From assembly GCF_015680705.1 (NCBI RefSeq), contig NZ_JADNYP010000017.1:1-64000 (forward strand): a stretch of 64,000 bases of DNA, read 5' to 3'. Source of the DNA: Pseudomonas fulva (lineage in GTDB: Bacteria > Pseudomonadota > Gammaproteobacteria > Pseudomonadales > Pseudomonadaceae). Shown here one piece after another: positions 16,922-27,122 of this stretch; the stretch's first letter is position 1; the number at the start of each line of letters is the position of its first letter. The position numbers and the translations under genes were made by a program. Under the pieces are notes generated by a model that did not search any database, had not been told where the DNA came from, and saw only the letters and a list, made by a program, of their open reading frames with translations.

Positions 16922-17578
16922 ATGCGCCTGGCCTTGTTCGACCTTGACAACACCCTGCTCGCCGGCGACAGCGACCATGCCTGGGGCGACTACCTCTGTG
17001 AGCAGGGCATTCTCGACCCGGTGAGCTACAAGCGTCGCAACGACGCCTTCTACCAGGACTACCTCGAGGGCACCCTGGACCTGCAGGCCTACCTGGCGTT
17101 TTCCATGCAGATCCTGGCCGCCACGGAGCCGGCCCGCCTCGCGCAATGGCACCAGGCCTTCATGCGCGACTGCATCGAGCCGATCATCCTGCCCAAGGCC
17201 GTGAAACTGATCGAGCAGCACCGCGGCGCCGGTGACCAGTTGGTGATCATCACGGCGACCAATCGCTTCGTCACCGACCCGATCGCCCGCCGCCTGGGCG
17301 TGCGCACCCTGTTGGCCACCGAGTGCGAGCAGCGGAACGGCCGCTATACGGGGCGCAGTACCGATATACCGTGCTTTCGTGAAGGCAAGGTGACACGCCT
17401 GCAACGCTGGATGCTGGAGAATGGCCACGACCTGACGGACAGCTGCTTCTACAGCGACTCGCTGAACGACCTGCCATTGCTCGAGCGCGTGACGCACCCG
17501 GTGGCGGTCGACCCGGACCCGACGCTGAGGGCAGAGGCCGAACGTCGGGGCTGGAAGATCATTTCCCTGCGCGACTAG
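16922..17578 (+). CDS. HAD-superfamily phosphatase, SerB-like IB subfamily
   Basis: A 218-residue cytoplasmic hydrolase. ATG 16922 begins MRLALFDLDNTLL, motif I of the HAD fold with the nucleophilic aspartate (DLDNT). Motif II threonine lies in VIITATNRF, motif III lysine in EGKVTRLQ, and motif IV in FYSDSLNDLPLL. The size and motif spacing fit the HAD-IB family (phosphoserine or histidinol-phosphate phosphatase-like); the physiological substrate is unknown. Divergent from rppH. Confidence 0.88.
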   Translation: MRLALFDLDNTLLAGDSDHAWGDYLCEQGILDPVSYKRRNDAFYQDYLEGTLDLQAYLAFSMQILAATEPARLAQWHQAFMRDCIEPIILPKAVKLIEQHRGAGDQLVIITATNRFVTDPIARRLGVRTLLATECEQRNGRYTGRSTDIPCFREGKVTRLQRWMLENGHDLTDSCFYSDSLNDLPLLERVTHPVAVDPDPTLRAEAERRGWKIISLRD

Positions 17579-17605
17579 GCCGGGGCAGGGCCAACCCGCC
17601 GCCGG

Positions 17606-19120
<1,515 letters not shown>

Positions 19121-19264
19121 CGGGAAAGCATCACTGGCCGCGGGACAAGGCCGGGCAGTCTACCCCAGCGTCACCTCGGGCGACCACTGCAAAGCCGAGG
19201 TTTTGCCGGCACTTGCGGCTATACTAGGCAGCTTCGATTTTCGCCTGCCCCTTCCGGAGCCCGC

Positions 19265-19948
19265 ATGACCCAGGACCAACTCAAACAGGCCGTCGCCCAG
19301 GCCGCCGTCGACCTCATCCTGCCCCAGCTCGACGAGAAAAGCATCGTCGGCGTCGGCACCGGCTCGACCGCCAATTTCTTCATCGACGCCCTGGCCCTGC
19401 ACAAGACGGCCTTCGACGGCGCGGTCGCCAGTTCCGAAGCCACGGCCAGCCGGCTCAAGGCCCATGGCATCCCGGTGTACGAACTCAACACGGTCAGTGA
19501 GCTGGAGTTCTATGTCGATGGCGCCGACGAAAGCGACGAGCATCTGAACCTGATCAAGGGCGGTGGCGCGGCCCTGACCCGCGAGAAGATCGTCGCGGCG
19601 GTCGCCCGTCGCTTCATCTGCATCGCCGACGCCAGCAAGCTGGTGCCGGTGCTGGGCAACTTCCCGCTGCCGGTCGAAGTCATCCCCATGGCTCGTAGCC
19701 ACGTGGCACGCCAGCTGGTCAAGCTCGGCGGCGACCCGGTCTACCGCGAAGGCGTGGTCACCGACAACGGCAATGTCATTCTCGACGTGCATAACCTGCA
19801 GATCACCGATCCGGTCACGCTGGAAAGCCAGATCAACGCCATCGTCGGCGTGGTGACCAACGGCCTGTTCGCGGCGCGCCCGGCCGATGTGCTGCTGCTC
19901 GGTACCGCTGCAGGCGTCAAGCAGCTCGAAGCCCGCCAAGGGCGCTAG
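19265..19948 (+). CDS. rpiA: Ribose-5-phosphate isomerase A
   Basis: Interconverts ribose 5-phosphate and ribulose 5-phosphate in the non-oxidative pentose phosphate pathway. It has 227 residues; ATG 19265 is preceded by CCGGAGCCCGC. Family motifs are VGVGTGSTANFF, SSEATASRLK, DGADESD with catalytic acids, and KGGGAALTREKI with the catalytic lysine. Confidence 0.97.
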   Translation: MTQDQLKQAVAQAAVDLILPQLDEKSIVGVGTGSTANFFIDALALHKTAFDGAVASSEATASRLKAHGIPVYELNTVSELEFYVDGADESDEHLNLIKGGGAALTREKIVAAVARRFICIADASKLVPVLGNFPLPVEVIPMARSHVARQLVKLGGDPVYREGVVTDNGNVILDVHNLQITDPVTLESQINAIVGVVTNGLFAARPADVLLLGTAAGVKQLEARQGR

Positions 19949-20032
19949 GACATCGGTTGGCAAGGGACTCGCACCGCTTGCTCGCCCGGCAATGGATGAC
20001 CTGTGCCGGCCCATGGCGTCGTGTCGTCAGGC

Positions 20033-20941
20033 TCAATCCGCTGCTCGCTCGAACAGGTAGAACAGGTTCGGCTCGCTGACCAGGTAGAGCCTGCCGGCAT
20101 CGTCCATGGCGATGCCCTCTGCCTGGGGCACGTTGCGCTTGAGCCCCTGGTAGCCCCGTTTGAGAGACATCGTGCTCAGCGGCCGGCCTTGCTCGTCCAG
20201 CTCGACGACCAGCCTGGATTCGTCTGACAGAGCCAGCAAGTGCCCGCTGCGTTCGTCGAACTGCAAGCTCGACAGGTCGCGGACGAACAGTCGCGCATCG
20301 CGTTCCTTGTCTTGTACCACGCGCAAGGCATAAGGCTGTGCGGGATCGGCATGCGGGAACCCTTGCACCACGTAGATCTGCATCGGATCGCGCTCCTTGG
20401 CCACGAACAGGCGCCTGCCGGCCGAGTCGTAGGCCAGGCCTTCGAAGCCCTTGTTGCCGTTGAGCCCGATGCCGAGGGTCAGCTGCTCGGCCTCGGCAGC
20501 ATCGAGGTGGGTGGTCTCGTCCTCGATCCGTACACGGATGAGGCGTTGCTGGCGCTCGTCGGTGATCACGTAGCTGCCAGGGCCGACGTATTCCACCGCT
20601 TCCGGATCACCGAAGCCGACCAGGGCTATCCGGCGCAGGATCTGCCCATCCAGCGACAGCTCGATGAGTTCGGAACGGGCATTGGTCACGGTGAACAGCG
20701 ATTTGCGATCGGGGTCGTAGGTCAGCGCCGATACATCATCGTGCAAGCCTTCGATAGGCCTGGCCTCGAGCACCACCCGATAGTCGTGCAGCAGCATGCC
20801 GTGCTCGGCCGGCTGCCACCAGGTCCTGAGGTTGAACCAGGCTCGCTCGAACAGGCGCAACTGCTGCCCCGCCACGCCCAACAGCAGGACGCAAACCAGC
20901 AGGGAACAGATGGCGACAGGTAGACGGATCAGGCGGCGCAT
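20033..20941 (-). CDS. SdiA-regulated domain (YjiK-like) protein, paralogue 1
   Basis: A 302-residue protein with one N-terminal membrane anchor (about residues 7-27) and a periplasmic beta-propeller-like domain of the SdiA-regulated/YjiK family. The repeated strand motif is seen as VSALTYDPDRKSLFTVTN and FEGLAYDSAGRRLFVAKE, and the C-terminus ends EGIAMDDAGRLYLVSEPNLFYLF. It is a tandem paralogue of the next gene (similar length, same order of motifs). No enzymatic activity is established for the family; binding of a ligand or metal is possible. Confidence 0.8.
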   Translation of the reverse strand: MRRLIRLPVAICSLLVCVLLLGVAGQQLRLFERAWFNLRTWWQPAEHGMLLHDYRVVLEARPIEGLHDDVSALTYDPDRKSLFTVTNARSELIELSLDGQILRRIALVGFGDPEAVEYVGPGSYVITDERQQRLIRVRIEDETTHLDAAEAEQLTLGIGLNGNKGFEGLAYDSAGRRLFVAKERDPMQIYVVQGFPHADPAQPYALRVVQDKERDARLFVRDLSSLQFDERSGHLLALSDESRLVVELDEQGRPLSTMSLKRGYQGLKRNVPQAEGIAMDDAGRLYLVSEPNLFYLFERAAD

Positions 20942-21031
20942 GGGATCGGACTCGATTTCGGGAAAGCGAATCTAACCACCGACAGCTGAAGCAAAGCTTA
21001 ATGCCAGCATTCGTGGAATCGTGATCTGCGG

Positions 21032-21940
21032 TCAGTCTTTTCTGAAGCGATAGAACAGGTTGGGCTCGCTCACCATGTACAAGGTGCCCTCTTCGTCCAT
21101 GGCCACGCCTTCGGCACGGGGCAGGGTCGACTTCAGACCATTGAAGCCGCCCAGCAGCGTCATGAAGCTCACCTGCTCGCCGTGTTCGTCGAGTTCCAGC
21201 AACATGTTCGAGTCGGCCGACAGAGCCAGCAGGTGGCCGGTGCGGGGATCGATGCTCAGCGCGGACAGGTTGCGCAGGTCGAGCTGGTCGCTGGGCAAGG
21301 CGAACTTCTCACCTTTGAGCGGGCTACGCCCATCGCTGTTCCAGGCGTAGAGCTGCGGTGGCCGCTCCTCGCCAAGCAGGATGCGCTGGCGCAGCGGATC
21401 CCAGGCCACGCCCTCGAAGCCTTTGTTGCCATTGGGCGATTCGCCCAGGTCGTGACTGGCGAAGTCTTCGCGCCGCAGCGATGTGGTTTGGGCATCCACC
21501 CGCACCAGGACCATGTCGTGGCGGCGCTCGTCGACGATGGCGAGCCGACCGTCCGGCAGAACCGCGACCCCTTCGGGATTGCTCCAGCCGACCAGCGGGA
21601 TCTTGCGCAGCACGTCGCCATCGAGGTTCAGCTCGACCAGGAAGGGGTTCTTGCCCATTACCGAAAACAACGTACGGGTCTTCGGGTCGTACGCCAGGTC
21701 GGAGGCTTCGTCGTCCTCCATTCCCGGCAGCACCTTGGCATCGATATCCACACGGTAGTCTGGCAGCCAGGTACTTTCCTGGCGCTCGACAGGGCTTTCG
21801 AAGTACTCCTTGACCCACAGCAGGCCCCGGTCGTCCCAGTGCATGTTCACGGCCAGGGTGCAGCCAGCCAGTATCGCGGCGGCCAGCCAGGTTCGCGTCC
21901 TGCCGGATGGTGGAAGGGGGGCACTGGAAATGAGAGGCAT
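21032..21940 (-). CDS. SdiA-regulated domain (YjiK-like) protein, paralogue 2
   Basis: Also 302 residues, with an N-terminal hydrophobic anchor (about 17-33) and the same propeller-like domain: ASDLAYDPKTRTLFSVMG, NGNKGFEGVAWDP, and a C-terminal EGVAMDEEGTLYMVSEPNLF nearly identical to the neighbour. The 90-bp gap to paralogue 1 and the same orientation suggest a tandem duplication and perhaps a shared transcript. The function is unknown. It is followed upstream by a 150-bp gap with a strong hairpin. Confidence 0.8.
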   Translation of the reverse strand: MPLISSAPLPPSGRTRTWLAAAILAGCTLAVNMHWDDRGLLWVKEYFESPVERQESTWLPDYRVDIDAKVLPGMEDDEASDLAYDPKTRTLFSVMGKNPFLVELNLDGDVLRKIPLVGWSNPEGVAVLPDGRLAIVDERRHDMVLVRVDAQTTSLRREDFASHDLGESPNGNKGFEGVAWDPLRQRILLGEERPPQLYAWNSDGRSPLKGEKFALPSDQLDLRNLSALSIDPRTGHLLALSADSNMLLELDEHGEQVSFMTLLGGFNGLKSTLPRAEGVAMDEEGTLYMVSEPNLFYRFRKD

Positions 21941-22055
21941 TGAGCAGACGTTCCTGATGGTCTTGCCGACGGCGTCGCCTGGAGCCGGCGTTGAGCGGAT
22001 GATCCGCCATTATCCGCAAGCTTTGTGAAAAAAACGGTAAACCTGATCGGCGGGG

Positions 22056-22086
22056 CCTGCGTGACGGCCAATTGCCGTCACGCAGG
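22056..22086 (-). terminator. 13-bp perfect hairpin downstream of the FAH gene
   Basis: CCTGCGTGACGGC, loop CAATT, and its exact complement lie 5 bp beyond the stop of the FAH-family gene on the minus strand. A T-run appears only about 15-20 bases later, so it is a terminator-like or 3'-stabilising hairpin. Confidence 0.65.
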
Positions 22087-22091
22087 ATCGT

Positions 22092-22757
22092 TCAGAGTAC
22101 GCGGCTTTCGAAGCGGCTCGCGCCTGGCAGTTCCAGTACCAGCTCGTCGCCTGGAGTCAGCGGGCCGACGCCGGCGGGCGTCCCGGTCAGGATCACATCG
22201 CCTGCCCGCAGGGAGAAATGCGCGGCCATGTGCTGGATCATCGGCACGATCGGATTGAGCATCAGGGCGCTATTGCCATCCTGCCGCAACTGGCCGTTGA
22301 TGCTCAGGCGGATACCGATGTCGGCCAGGTCCGCGAAGGTGCCCGCCGAGACGAACGGCGCCAGCACGCAGGCACCATCGAAGCTCTTGGCCAGCTCCCA
22401 GGGCAGGCCCTTTTCCTTGAGCCCGGCCTGCACGTCACGCAAGGTCAGGTCCAGCGCTGGGGCGAAACCGGAAATGGCATCGCGCACTTCTTCCTCGCTG
22501 GCATGGGCAGACAAGGGCTTGCCGAGCAGTACCGCGATTTCCGCCTCGTAGTGGACCGAGCCGCGTTCGGTCGGGATCTTGAAGCCGCTGTTCAAGGGCA
22601 CCACGCAGCTGCCAGGCTTGATGAACAGCAGGGGCTCGGATGGAACGGGATTGTTCAGTTCCCTGGCGTGCTCGGCATAGTTGCGACCGATGCAGACCAC
22701 CTTGCCCAGAGGAAAGTGAATGGGCGTGCCGTCCACGTACGCATGCTGATAGCTCAT
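22092..22757 (-). CDS. Fumarylacetoacetate hydrolase-family enzyme
   Basis: A 221-residue enzyme of the FAH fold. ATG 22757 is preferred because CAGGAG lies just upstream. Motifs are VVCIGRNYAEHARELNN, PLLFIKPGSC, the metal-binding acids in HYEAEIAVLLGK, and GDVILTGTPAGVGPL. This short form is typical of acylpyruvases, oxaloacetate decarboxylases and related C-C hydrolases. It is 20 bp downstream of D2HGDH, so it may act on oxaloacetate or a related keto acid; the substrate is inferred from context only. Confidence 0.85.
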   Translation of the reverse strand: MSYQHAYVDGTPIHFPLGKVVCIGRNYAEHARELNNPVPSEPLLFIKPGSCVVPLNSGFKIPTERGSVHYEAEIAVLLGKPLSAHASEEEVRDAISGFAPALDLTLRDVQAGLKEKGLPWELAKSFDGACVLAPFVSAGTFADLADIGIRLSINGQLRQDGNSALMLNPIVPMIQHMAAHFSLRAGDVILTGTPAGVGPLTPGDELVLELPGASRFESRVL

Positions 22758-22777
22758 TGCCGACTCCTGTGCTGCTT

Positions 22778-24175
22778 TCATTCGGGAGCGAAGATCTTAC
22801 CCGGATTCATGATGCCGTTCGGATCGAATACCGCCTTGATCGCCTTCATGCAGGCGATTTCGGCGGCAGAACGGCTGTAGCCCAGGTAGTCGCGCTTGGT
22901 CATGCCCACGCCATGCTCGGCGGAAATCGAACCCTGGTAGCGCTCGACGATCTCGAAGACCCAGCGGTTGACCGTGGCGCAACGGGCAAAGAACTCGTCC
23001 CTGGCCATCGCATCGGGCTTGAGGATGTTCAGGTGCAGGTTGCCGTCGCCGATATGCCCGTACCAGACCACCTCCAGGTCCGGGTAGTGCAGGCTGACGA
23101 TCGCGTCGATCTCACGCAGGAACGCTGGCACCTTGGAAACGGTGACCGAAAGGTCGTTCTTGTAAGGGGTCCAGTGCGAGATGGTCTCGGAAATGTACTC
23201 GCGCAGTTTCCACAGGTTGCGCAACTGCGCCTGGCTCTGGCTCATCACGCCGTCGAGCACCCAGCCTTGCTCCACGCAGTGCTCGAACGTAGCCAGCGCG
23301 CTGTCGGCCAGCGCCTCGGTGCTGGCCTCGAACTCCAGCAGGGCATAGAACGGGCACTCGCTCTCGAACGGCGCCGGGACATCGCCACGTCCCAGTACCT
23401 TGGCCAGCGCCTTATCGGAAAAGAACTCGAAGGCAGTCAGGTCGAGCCTGGCCTGGAAGGCGTGCAGCACCGGCATGATCGAATCGAAATCCGGCGTGCC
23501 GAGGACCATGGCCGTCAGGTTGCGCGGTGCCCGTTCCAGGCGCATGGTGGCCTCGACCACGAAGCCGAGGGTGCCCTCCGCGCCGATGAACAGTTGGCGA
23601 AGGTCATAGCCGGTGGCGTTCTTGACCAGGCCCTTGTTCAGCTCCAGCAGCTCGCCGCTACCGGTGACCACCTTGAGTCCGGCCACCCAGTCGCGGGTCA
23701 TGCCGTAGCGGATCACCTTGATGCCACCGGCGTTGGTGCCGATGTTGCCGCCGATCTGGCTGGAACCGGAAGAGGCGAAGTCCACCGGGTAGTACAAGCC
23801 CTTTTCCTCGGCGAAATCCTGCAACTGGCGGGTGATCACGCCGGGCTGGCAGACCACGGTGCGGTCCAGTTCGTCGAAGGCAAGGATCTGGTTCATGTAG
23901 TCGAACGCCACGACTATCTCGCCGTCGGCAGCTACCGCCCCGGCGGAAAGCCCGGTACGGCCACCAGAGGGCACCAGCGCGAGCCGGTGCCGGTTGGCCC
24001 AGCGCACGATGGCCTGCACCTGTTCGGCCGAGCGCGGGAAGACGATCGCCGAGGGCGCCGCGGGATATTGCCGCGTCCAGTCCTTGCCATAGGCCTCGAG
24101 CGAGGCGGGGTCGGTCAACACCTTGCCGGGATCGACCAGGTGGGTCAGTTCATCAAGTAACGCGGATGTGATCAT
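22778..24175 (-). CDS. FAD-linked D-2-hydroxyglutarate dehydrogenase
   Basis: A 465-residue flavoenzyme of the FAD-linked oxidase (GlcD/D-lactate dehydrogenase) family. FAD-binding motifs are LVPSGGRTGLSAGAV and SSGSSQIGGNIGTNAGG; the C-terminal domain carries the metal-site histidines in WYGHIGDGNLHLNI and SAEHGVG. The position divergent from serA matches the Pseudomonas D2HGDH, which reoxidises the D-2-hydroxyglutarate made by SerA when it reduces 2-ketoglutarate, and so pulls serine synthesis forward (established in P. stutzeri and P. aeruginosa). Glycolate or D-lactate oxidase is the alternative reading from sequence alone. Confidence 0.85.
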   Translation of the reverse strand: MITSALLDELTHLVDPGKVLTDPASLEAYGKDWTRQYPAAPSAIVFPRSAEQVQAIVRWANRHRLALVPSGGRTGLSAGAVAADGEIVVAFDYMNQILAFDELDRTVVCQPGVITRQLQDFAEEKGLYYPVDFASSGSSQIGGNIGTNAGGIKVIRYGMTRDWVAGLKVVTGSGELLELNKGLVKNATGYDLRQLFIGAEGTLGFVVEATMRLERAPRNLTAMVLGTPDFDSIMPVLHAFQARLDLTAFEFFSDKALAKVLGRGDVPAPFESECPFYALLEFEASTEALADSALATFEHCVEQGWVLDGVMSQSQAQLRNLWKLREYISETISHWTPYKNDLSVTVSKVPAFLREIDAIVSLHYPDLEVVWYGHIGDGNLHLNILKPDAMARDEFFARCATVNRWVFEIVERYQGSISAEHGVGMTKRDYLGYSRSAAEIACMKAIKAVFDPNGIMNPGKIFAPE

Positions 24176-24347
24176 CGGTTTAACTCTCGAACCATTCATG
24201 GTCAGCCTGAGCACTCTTCACCTGTCGGAATCAGCTCAGATTGTGTCGCGTATGCTAGCATGGCGCTCCCGCTGTTCATGCTAAGGCCGATGCCGCGCCG
24301 CTTAGCTTCCTGTCACTTTTCTATCTCCGGGACACAGGTTTACGCAG

Positions 24348-25577
24348 ATGAGCAAGACGTCTCTCGACAAGAGCAAGATCAGGTTCCTTCTTCTCGAAGG
24401 CGTCCACCAGAACGCGGTGGACACCCTCAAGGCTGCCGGGTACAGCAACATCGAATACCTTACCGGCTCCCTGCCGGAGGCCGAGCTGAAGGAAAAGATC
24501 GCCGATGCACACTTCATCGGCATCCGCTCGCGCACCCAGCTGACCGAAGAGGTCTTCGAGTGCGCGAAGAAACTGGTCGCTGTCGGCTGTTTCTGCATCG
24601 GTACCAACCAGGTAGACCTGAACGCGGCGCGTGAACGTGGCATCGCGGTATTCAACGCTCCCTACTCCAACACCCGTTCGGTTGCCGAGCTGGTGCTGGC
24701 CGAAGCTATCCTGCTGCTGCGCGGGATCCCCGAGAAGAACGCCTCCTGCCACCGTGGCGGCTGGATCAAGAGCGCGGCCAACTCGTTCGAGATCCGCGGC
24801 AAGAAGCTGGGCATCGTCGGCTACGGCTCGATCGGCACGCAGCTCTCCGTGCTGGCTGAAAGCCTCGGCATGCAGGTCTATTTCTATGACCCGCTGACCA
24901 AGCTGCCGTTGGGCAACGCTACCCAGGTGGCGAGCCTGAACGAACTGCTGGGCCTGGCCGACATCGTTTCGCTGCATGTACCTGAGCTGCCCTCCACCCA
25001 ATGGATGATCGGCGAAAAGGAAATCCGCGCGATGAAGAAGGGCAGCATCCTGATCAACGCGGCCCGCGGCACCGTGGTCGAGCTGGAGCACCTGGCCAGC
25101 GCGATCAAGGACAAGCACCTGATCGGCGCGGCCATCGACGTGTTCCCGGTCGAGCCACGCTCCAACGACGAGCAGTTCGAAAGCCCGCTGCGCGGCCTGG
25201 ACAACGTGATCCTGACCCCGCACATCGGCGGCTCGACTGCCGAGGCCCAGGCCAACATCGGTCTGGAAGTCGCCGAGAAGCTGGTCAAGTACAGCGACAA
25301 CGGCACCTCGGTTTCTTCGGTGAACTTCCCCGAGGTCGCATTGCCAGCCCACCCGGGCAAGCATCGCCTGCTGCACATCCACCAGAACATCCCGGGCGTG
25401 CTCAGCGAGATCAACCGCGTGTTCGCCGACAATGGCATCAACATCTCCGGCCAGTTCCTGCAGACCGACGAGAAAGTCGGCTACGTGGTGATCGACGTGG
25501 ACGCCGAATATTCCGACCTGGCGCAGGAAAAGCTGCAGCAGGTCAAGGGCACCATCCGCTCCCGCGTATTGTTCTGA
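24348..25577 (+). CDS. serA: D-3-phosphoglycerate dehydrogenase
   Basis: First enzyme of serine synthesis, oxidising 3-phosphoglycerate with NAD. It has 409 residues, like the E. coli-type enzyme: substrate-binding IRSRTQLTEEV, NAD-binding LGIVGYGSIGTQLS, active-site NAARGTVVE and TPHIGGSTAEAQ with the catalytic histidine, and a C-terminal ACT domain (about residues 338-409) for feedback by serine. The divergent neighbour D2HGDH handles its D-2-hydroxyglutarate by-product. A clear terminator follows. Confidence 0.98.
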   Translation: MSKTSLDKSKIRFLLLEGVHQNAVDTLKAAGYSNIEYLTGSLPEAELKEKIADAHFIGIRSRTQLTEEVFECAKKLVAVGCFCIGTNQVDLNAARERGIAVFNAPYSNTRSVAELVLAEAILLLRGIPEKNASCHRGGWIKSAANSFEIRGKKLGIVGYGSIGTQLSVLAESLGMQVYFYDPLTKLPLGNATQVASLNELLGLADIVSLHVPELPSTQWMIGEKEIRAMKKGSILINAARGTVVELEHLASAIKDKHLIGAAIDVFPVEPRSNDEQFESPLRGLDNVILTPHIGGSTAEAQANIGLEVAEKLVKYSDNGTSVSSVNFPEVALPAHPGKHRLLHIHQNIPGVLSEINRVFADNGINISGQFLQTDEKVGYVVIDVDAEYSDLAQEKLQQVKGTIRSRVLF

Positions 25578-25593
25578 GTTTTCGCTGCACCAC

Positions 25594-25619
25594 AAGGGAG
25601 ACCATGGGTCTCCCTTTTT
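25594..25619 (+). terminator. Intrinsic terminator of serA
   Basis: Perfect 10-bp stem AAGGGAGACC / GGTCTCCCTT with a 3-nt loop ATG, continuing into TTTC, 17 bases after the serA stop. Confidence 0.92.
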
Positions 25620-25800
25620 CATTGGGATTGGCGACCGACGCCTTTCCCCACGGCGAAACGGACCGGCCTGCATGACAGGAAAAAGTCGAGGCTGCGTCAA
25701 ACATTGCACGGGACTCGCTGTCACAGCCTGCGTCTGACCTTGGCGAGGATAAAAAGCCTCGGCAGACGACTTTCATCTGCCGAACCAAGAAGGGATCTCC

Positions 25801-26289
25801 ATGCGCTTGATCACAGGCCTGATGCTGGCCATCCTCGTCTGTCCCTGGGCACAGGCCGAGCTGATGGATGACGTCAACGACCGAGGCGAGCTGCGCATCG
25901 CCGTGCTGGCCGATACTCCACCTTATACCGTCAAGCAGGCTCAGCACCTGACCGGGTTCGGCGTCGAACTGGGCCAGGCCCTGGCAAGCGAGCTGGATGT
26001 GCGCGCCGCCTTTCTCGAAACCCCCGCAGACCAGATCGTGTCTGGTGTCGAAAGCGGCAAGTACGACATTGCCCTGAGCCAGCGGCAACTCGAGGGGCTG
26101 GCAGAAGCCGGCCTGGACGCTAGCCAGCCCTACGGCGAGCACGCGCTGGTCATTCCCTTCCAGAAGGACAATCCGGCGTTCGAGACCGCGCTCAACAACG
26201 CACTGCAGCGAATCCAGGCCGATGGCCGGCTCACGGCCCTGGAACAGAAATGGCTGAGCGTGCCGATGCAGGTGACGGCGGGGCAGTGA
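25801..26289 (+). CDS. Short family-3 periplasmic solute-binding protein
   Basis: A 162-residue secreted protein with signal peptide 1-19 (ending AQA). The mature part begins with the family-3 binding-protein pattern GELRIAVLADTPPYT and FGVELGQALASEL, then a segment like the second lobe (ESGKYDIALSQ) and the closing helix ALQRIQADGRLTALEQKW. At about 140 mature residues it is far shorter than the usual 230-250, so most of the second lobe is missing. The reading frame is intact with a good binding site (AAGAAGGG). No ABC permease is adjacent. It may be an internally deleted derivative or a compact sensor-like protein. Confidence 0.7.
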   Translation: MRLITGLMLAILVCPWAQAELMDDVNDRGELRIAVLADTPPYTVKQAQHLTGFGVELGQALASELDVRAAFLETPADQIVSGVESGKYDIALSQRQLEGLAEAGLDASQPYGEHALVIPFQKDNPAFETALNNALQRIQADGRLTALEQKWLSVPMQVTAGQ

Positions 26290-26376
26290 GAGCCTGGCCA
26301 AGCCTGAGTCGTCGTGTCGCAATGGTCCTGTAGGAAGCGGCCACGGCAGGCAGGCGCTGAGCAACCTCGGGGCGGC

Positions 26377-27000
26377 TCAGAACGGGTCATTGCCACGGCG
26401 TCTGAACCAGCCGGTCAGCGACAGGCGCTCGCGAGTGGCCGGCAGGACCTCGTGGGGAATGTCGCCCGAGAGAAAGATCACCAGGCAACCGATGTCCGGC
26501 TGCACGTCATGCTCGATCTCGCCGGCCAGGCTCATGCGCAACTGCCCGCCATGTTCCGGGCGCCAGTGATCATTGAGATACAGGACGACCGAAACCGTGC
26601 GCCGGTCATCGTCGCGGAAGCGGTCCAGATGCCTGCGGTAGAACGCGCCAGGCGGGTACAGGGCGAAGTGGCATTCGAAATCCTCGAGTCCGAGGAACAG
26701 CCCACGGTTGAGTGCCTGTCGCAGGCTGTCCATCACGTCGAGGTAACGGTCGCAGGCATCCGCCTGGCCCGGCTCGATCCACTGGATATGATCGCCGCGA
26801 ATGCCTTCGCGAACCTCCTGGGCCACACCGCGGCCCACGGCCGCGGGCGCAAGCGCTCCGTCGGCGGCCCGCTGCCGGCATTCGAACGCCAGGTCGTCCA
26901 GCAAGTCTGGAGAAAACAGCAGCTGCTGCTGCGACCAGCCACGCGTGGCCAGGTCGTCGACGATGCGTGACAGGAGGGGGTGATCAGGTGAGATGTGCAT
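26377..27000 (-). CDS. 2-oxoglutarate/Fe(II) prolyl hydroxylase (PPHD, EF-Tu-modifying)
   Basis: A 207-residue dioxygenase of the prolyl-4-hydroxylase family. The start is set at ATG 27000, which places the iron ligands at H124 and D126 (motif HLDRFRDDDRR), with the distal histidine in PHEVLPATRERLSLTGW and the 2-oxoglutarate arginine just after it. ATG 27009 is possible. The sequence, length and genomic position near serA match the Pseudomonas prolyl hydroxylase PPHD, shown to hydroxylate a proline of elongation factor Tu and to resemble human oxygen-sensing hydroxylases. The assignment to PPHD is from memory of that protein. Confidence 0.85.
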   Translation of the reverse strand: MHISPDHPLLSRIVDDLATRGWSQQQLLFSPDLLDDLAFECRQRAADGALAPAAVGRGVAQEVREGIRGDHIQWIEPGQADACDRYLDVMDSLRQALNRGLFLGLEDFECHFALYPPGAFYRRHLDRFRDDDRRTVSVVLYLNDHWRPEHGGQLRMSLAGEIEHDVQPDIGCLVIFLSGDIPHEVLPATRERLSLTGWFRRRGNDPF

Positions 27001-27122
27001 GGCACGCATAGTATCCACTGTCCGGGAAAACCAACAGCGCCATTTGGCTGCCGACCACACTGGCATCTCGACAAAGCCCGGCGACCCCACGGACAATAGC
27101 GCCCTGCCGACAGGAGTCCTGA

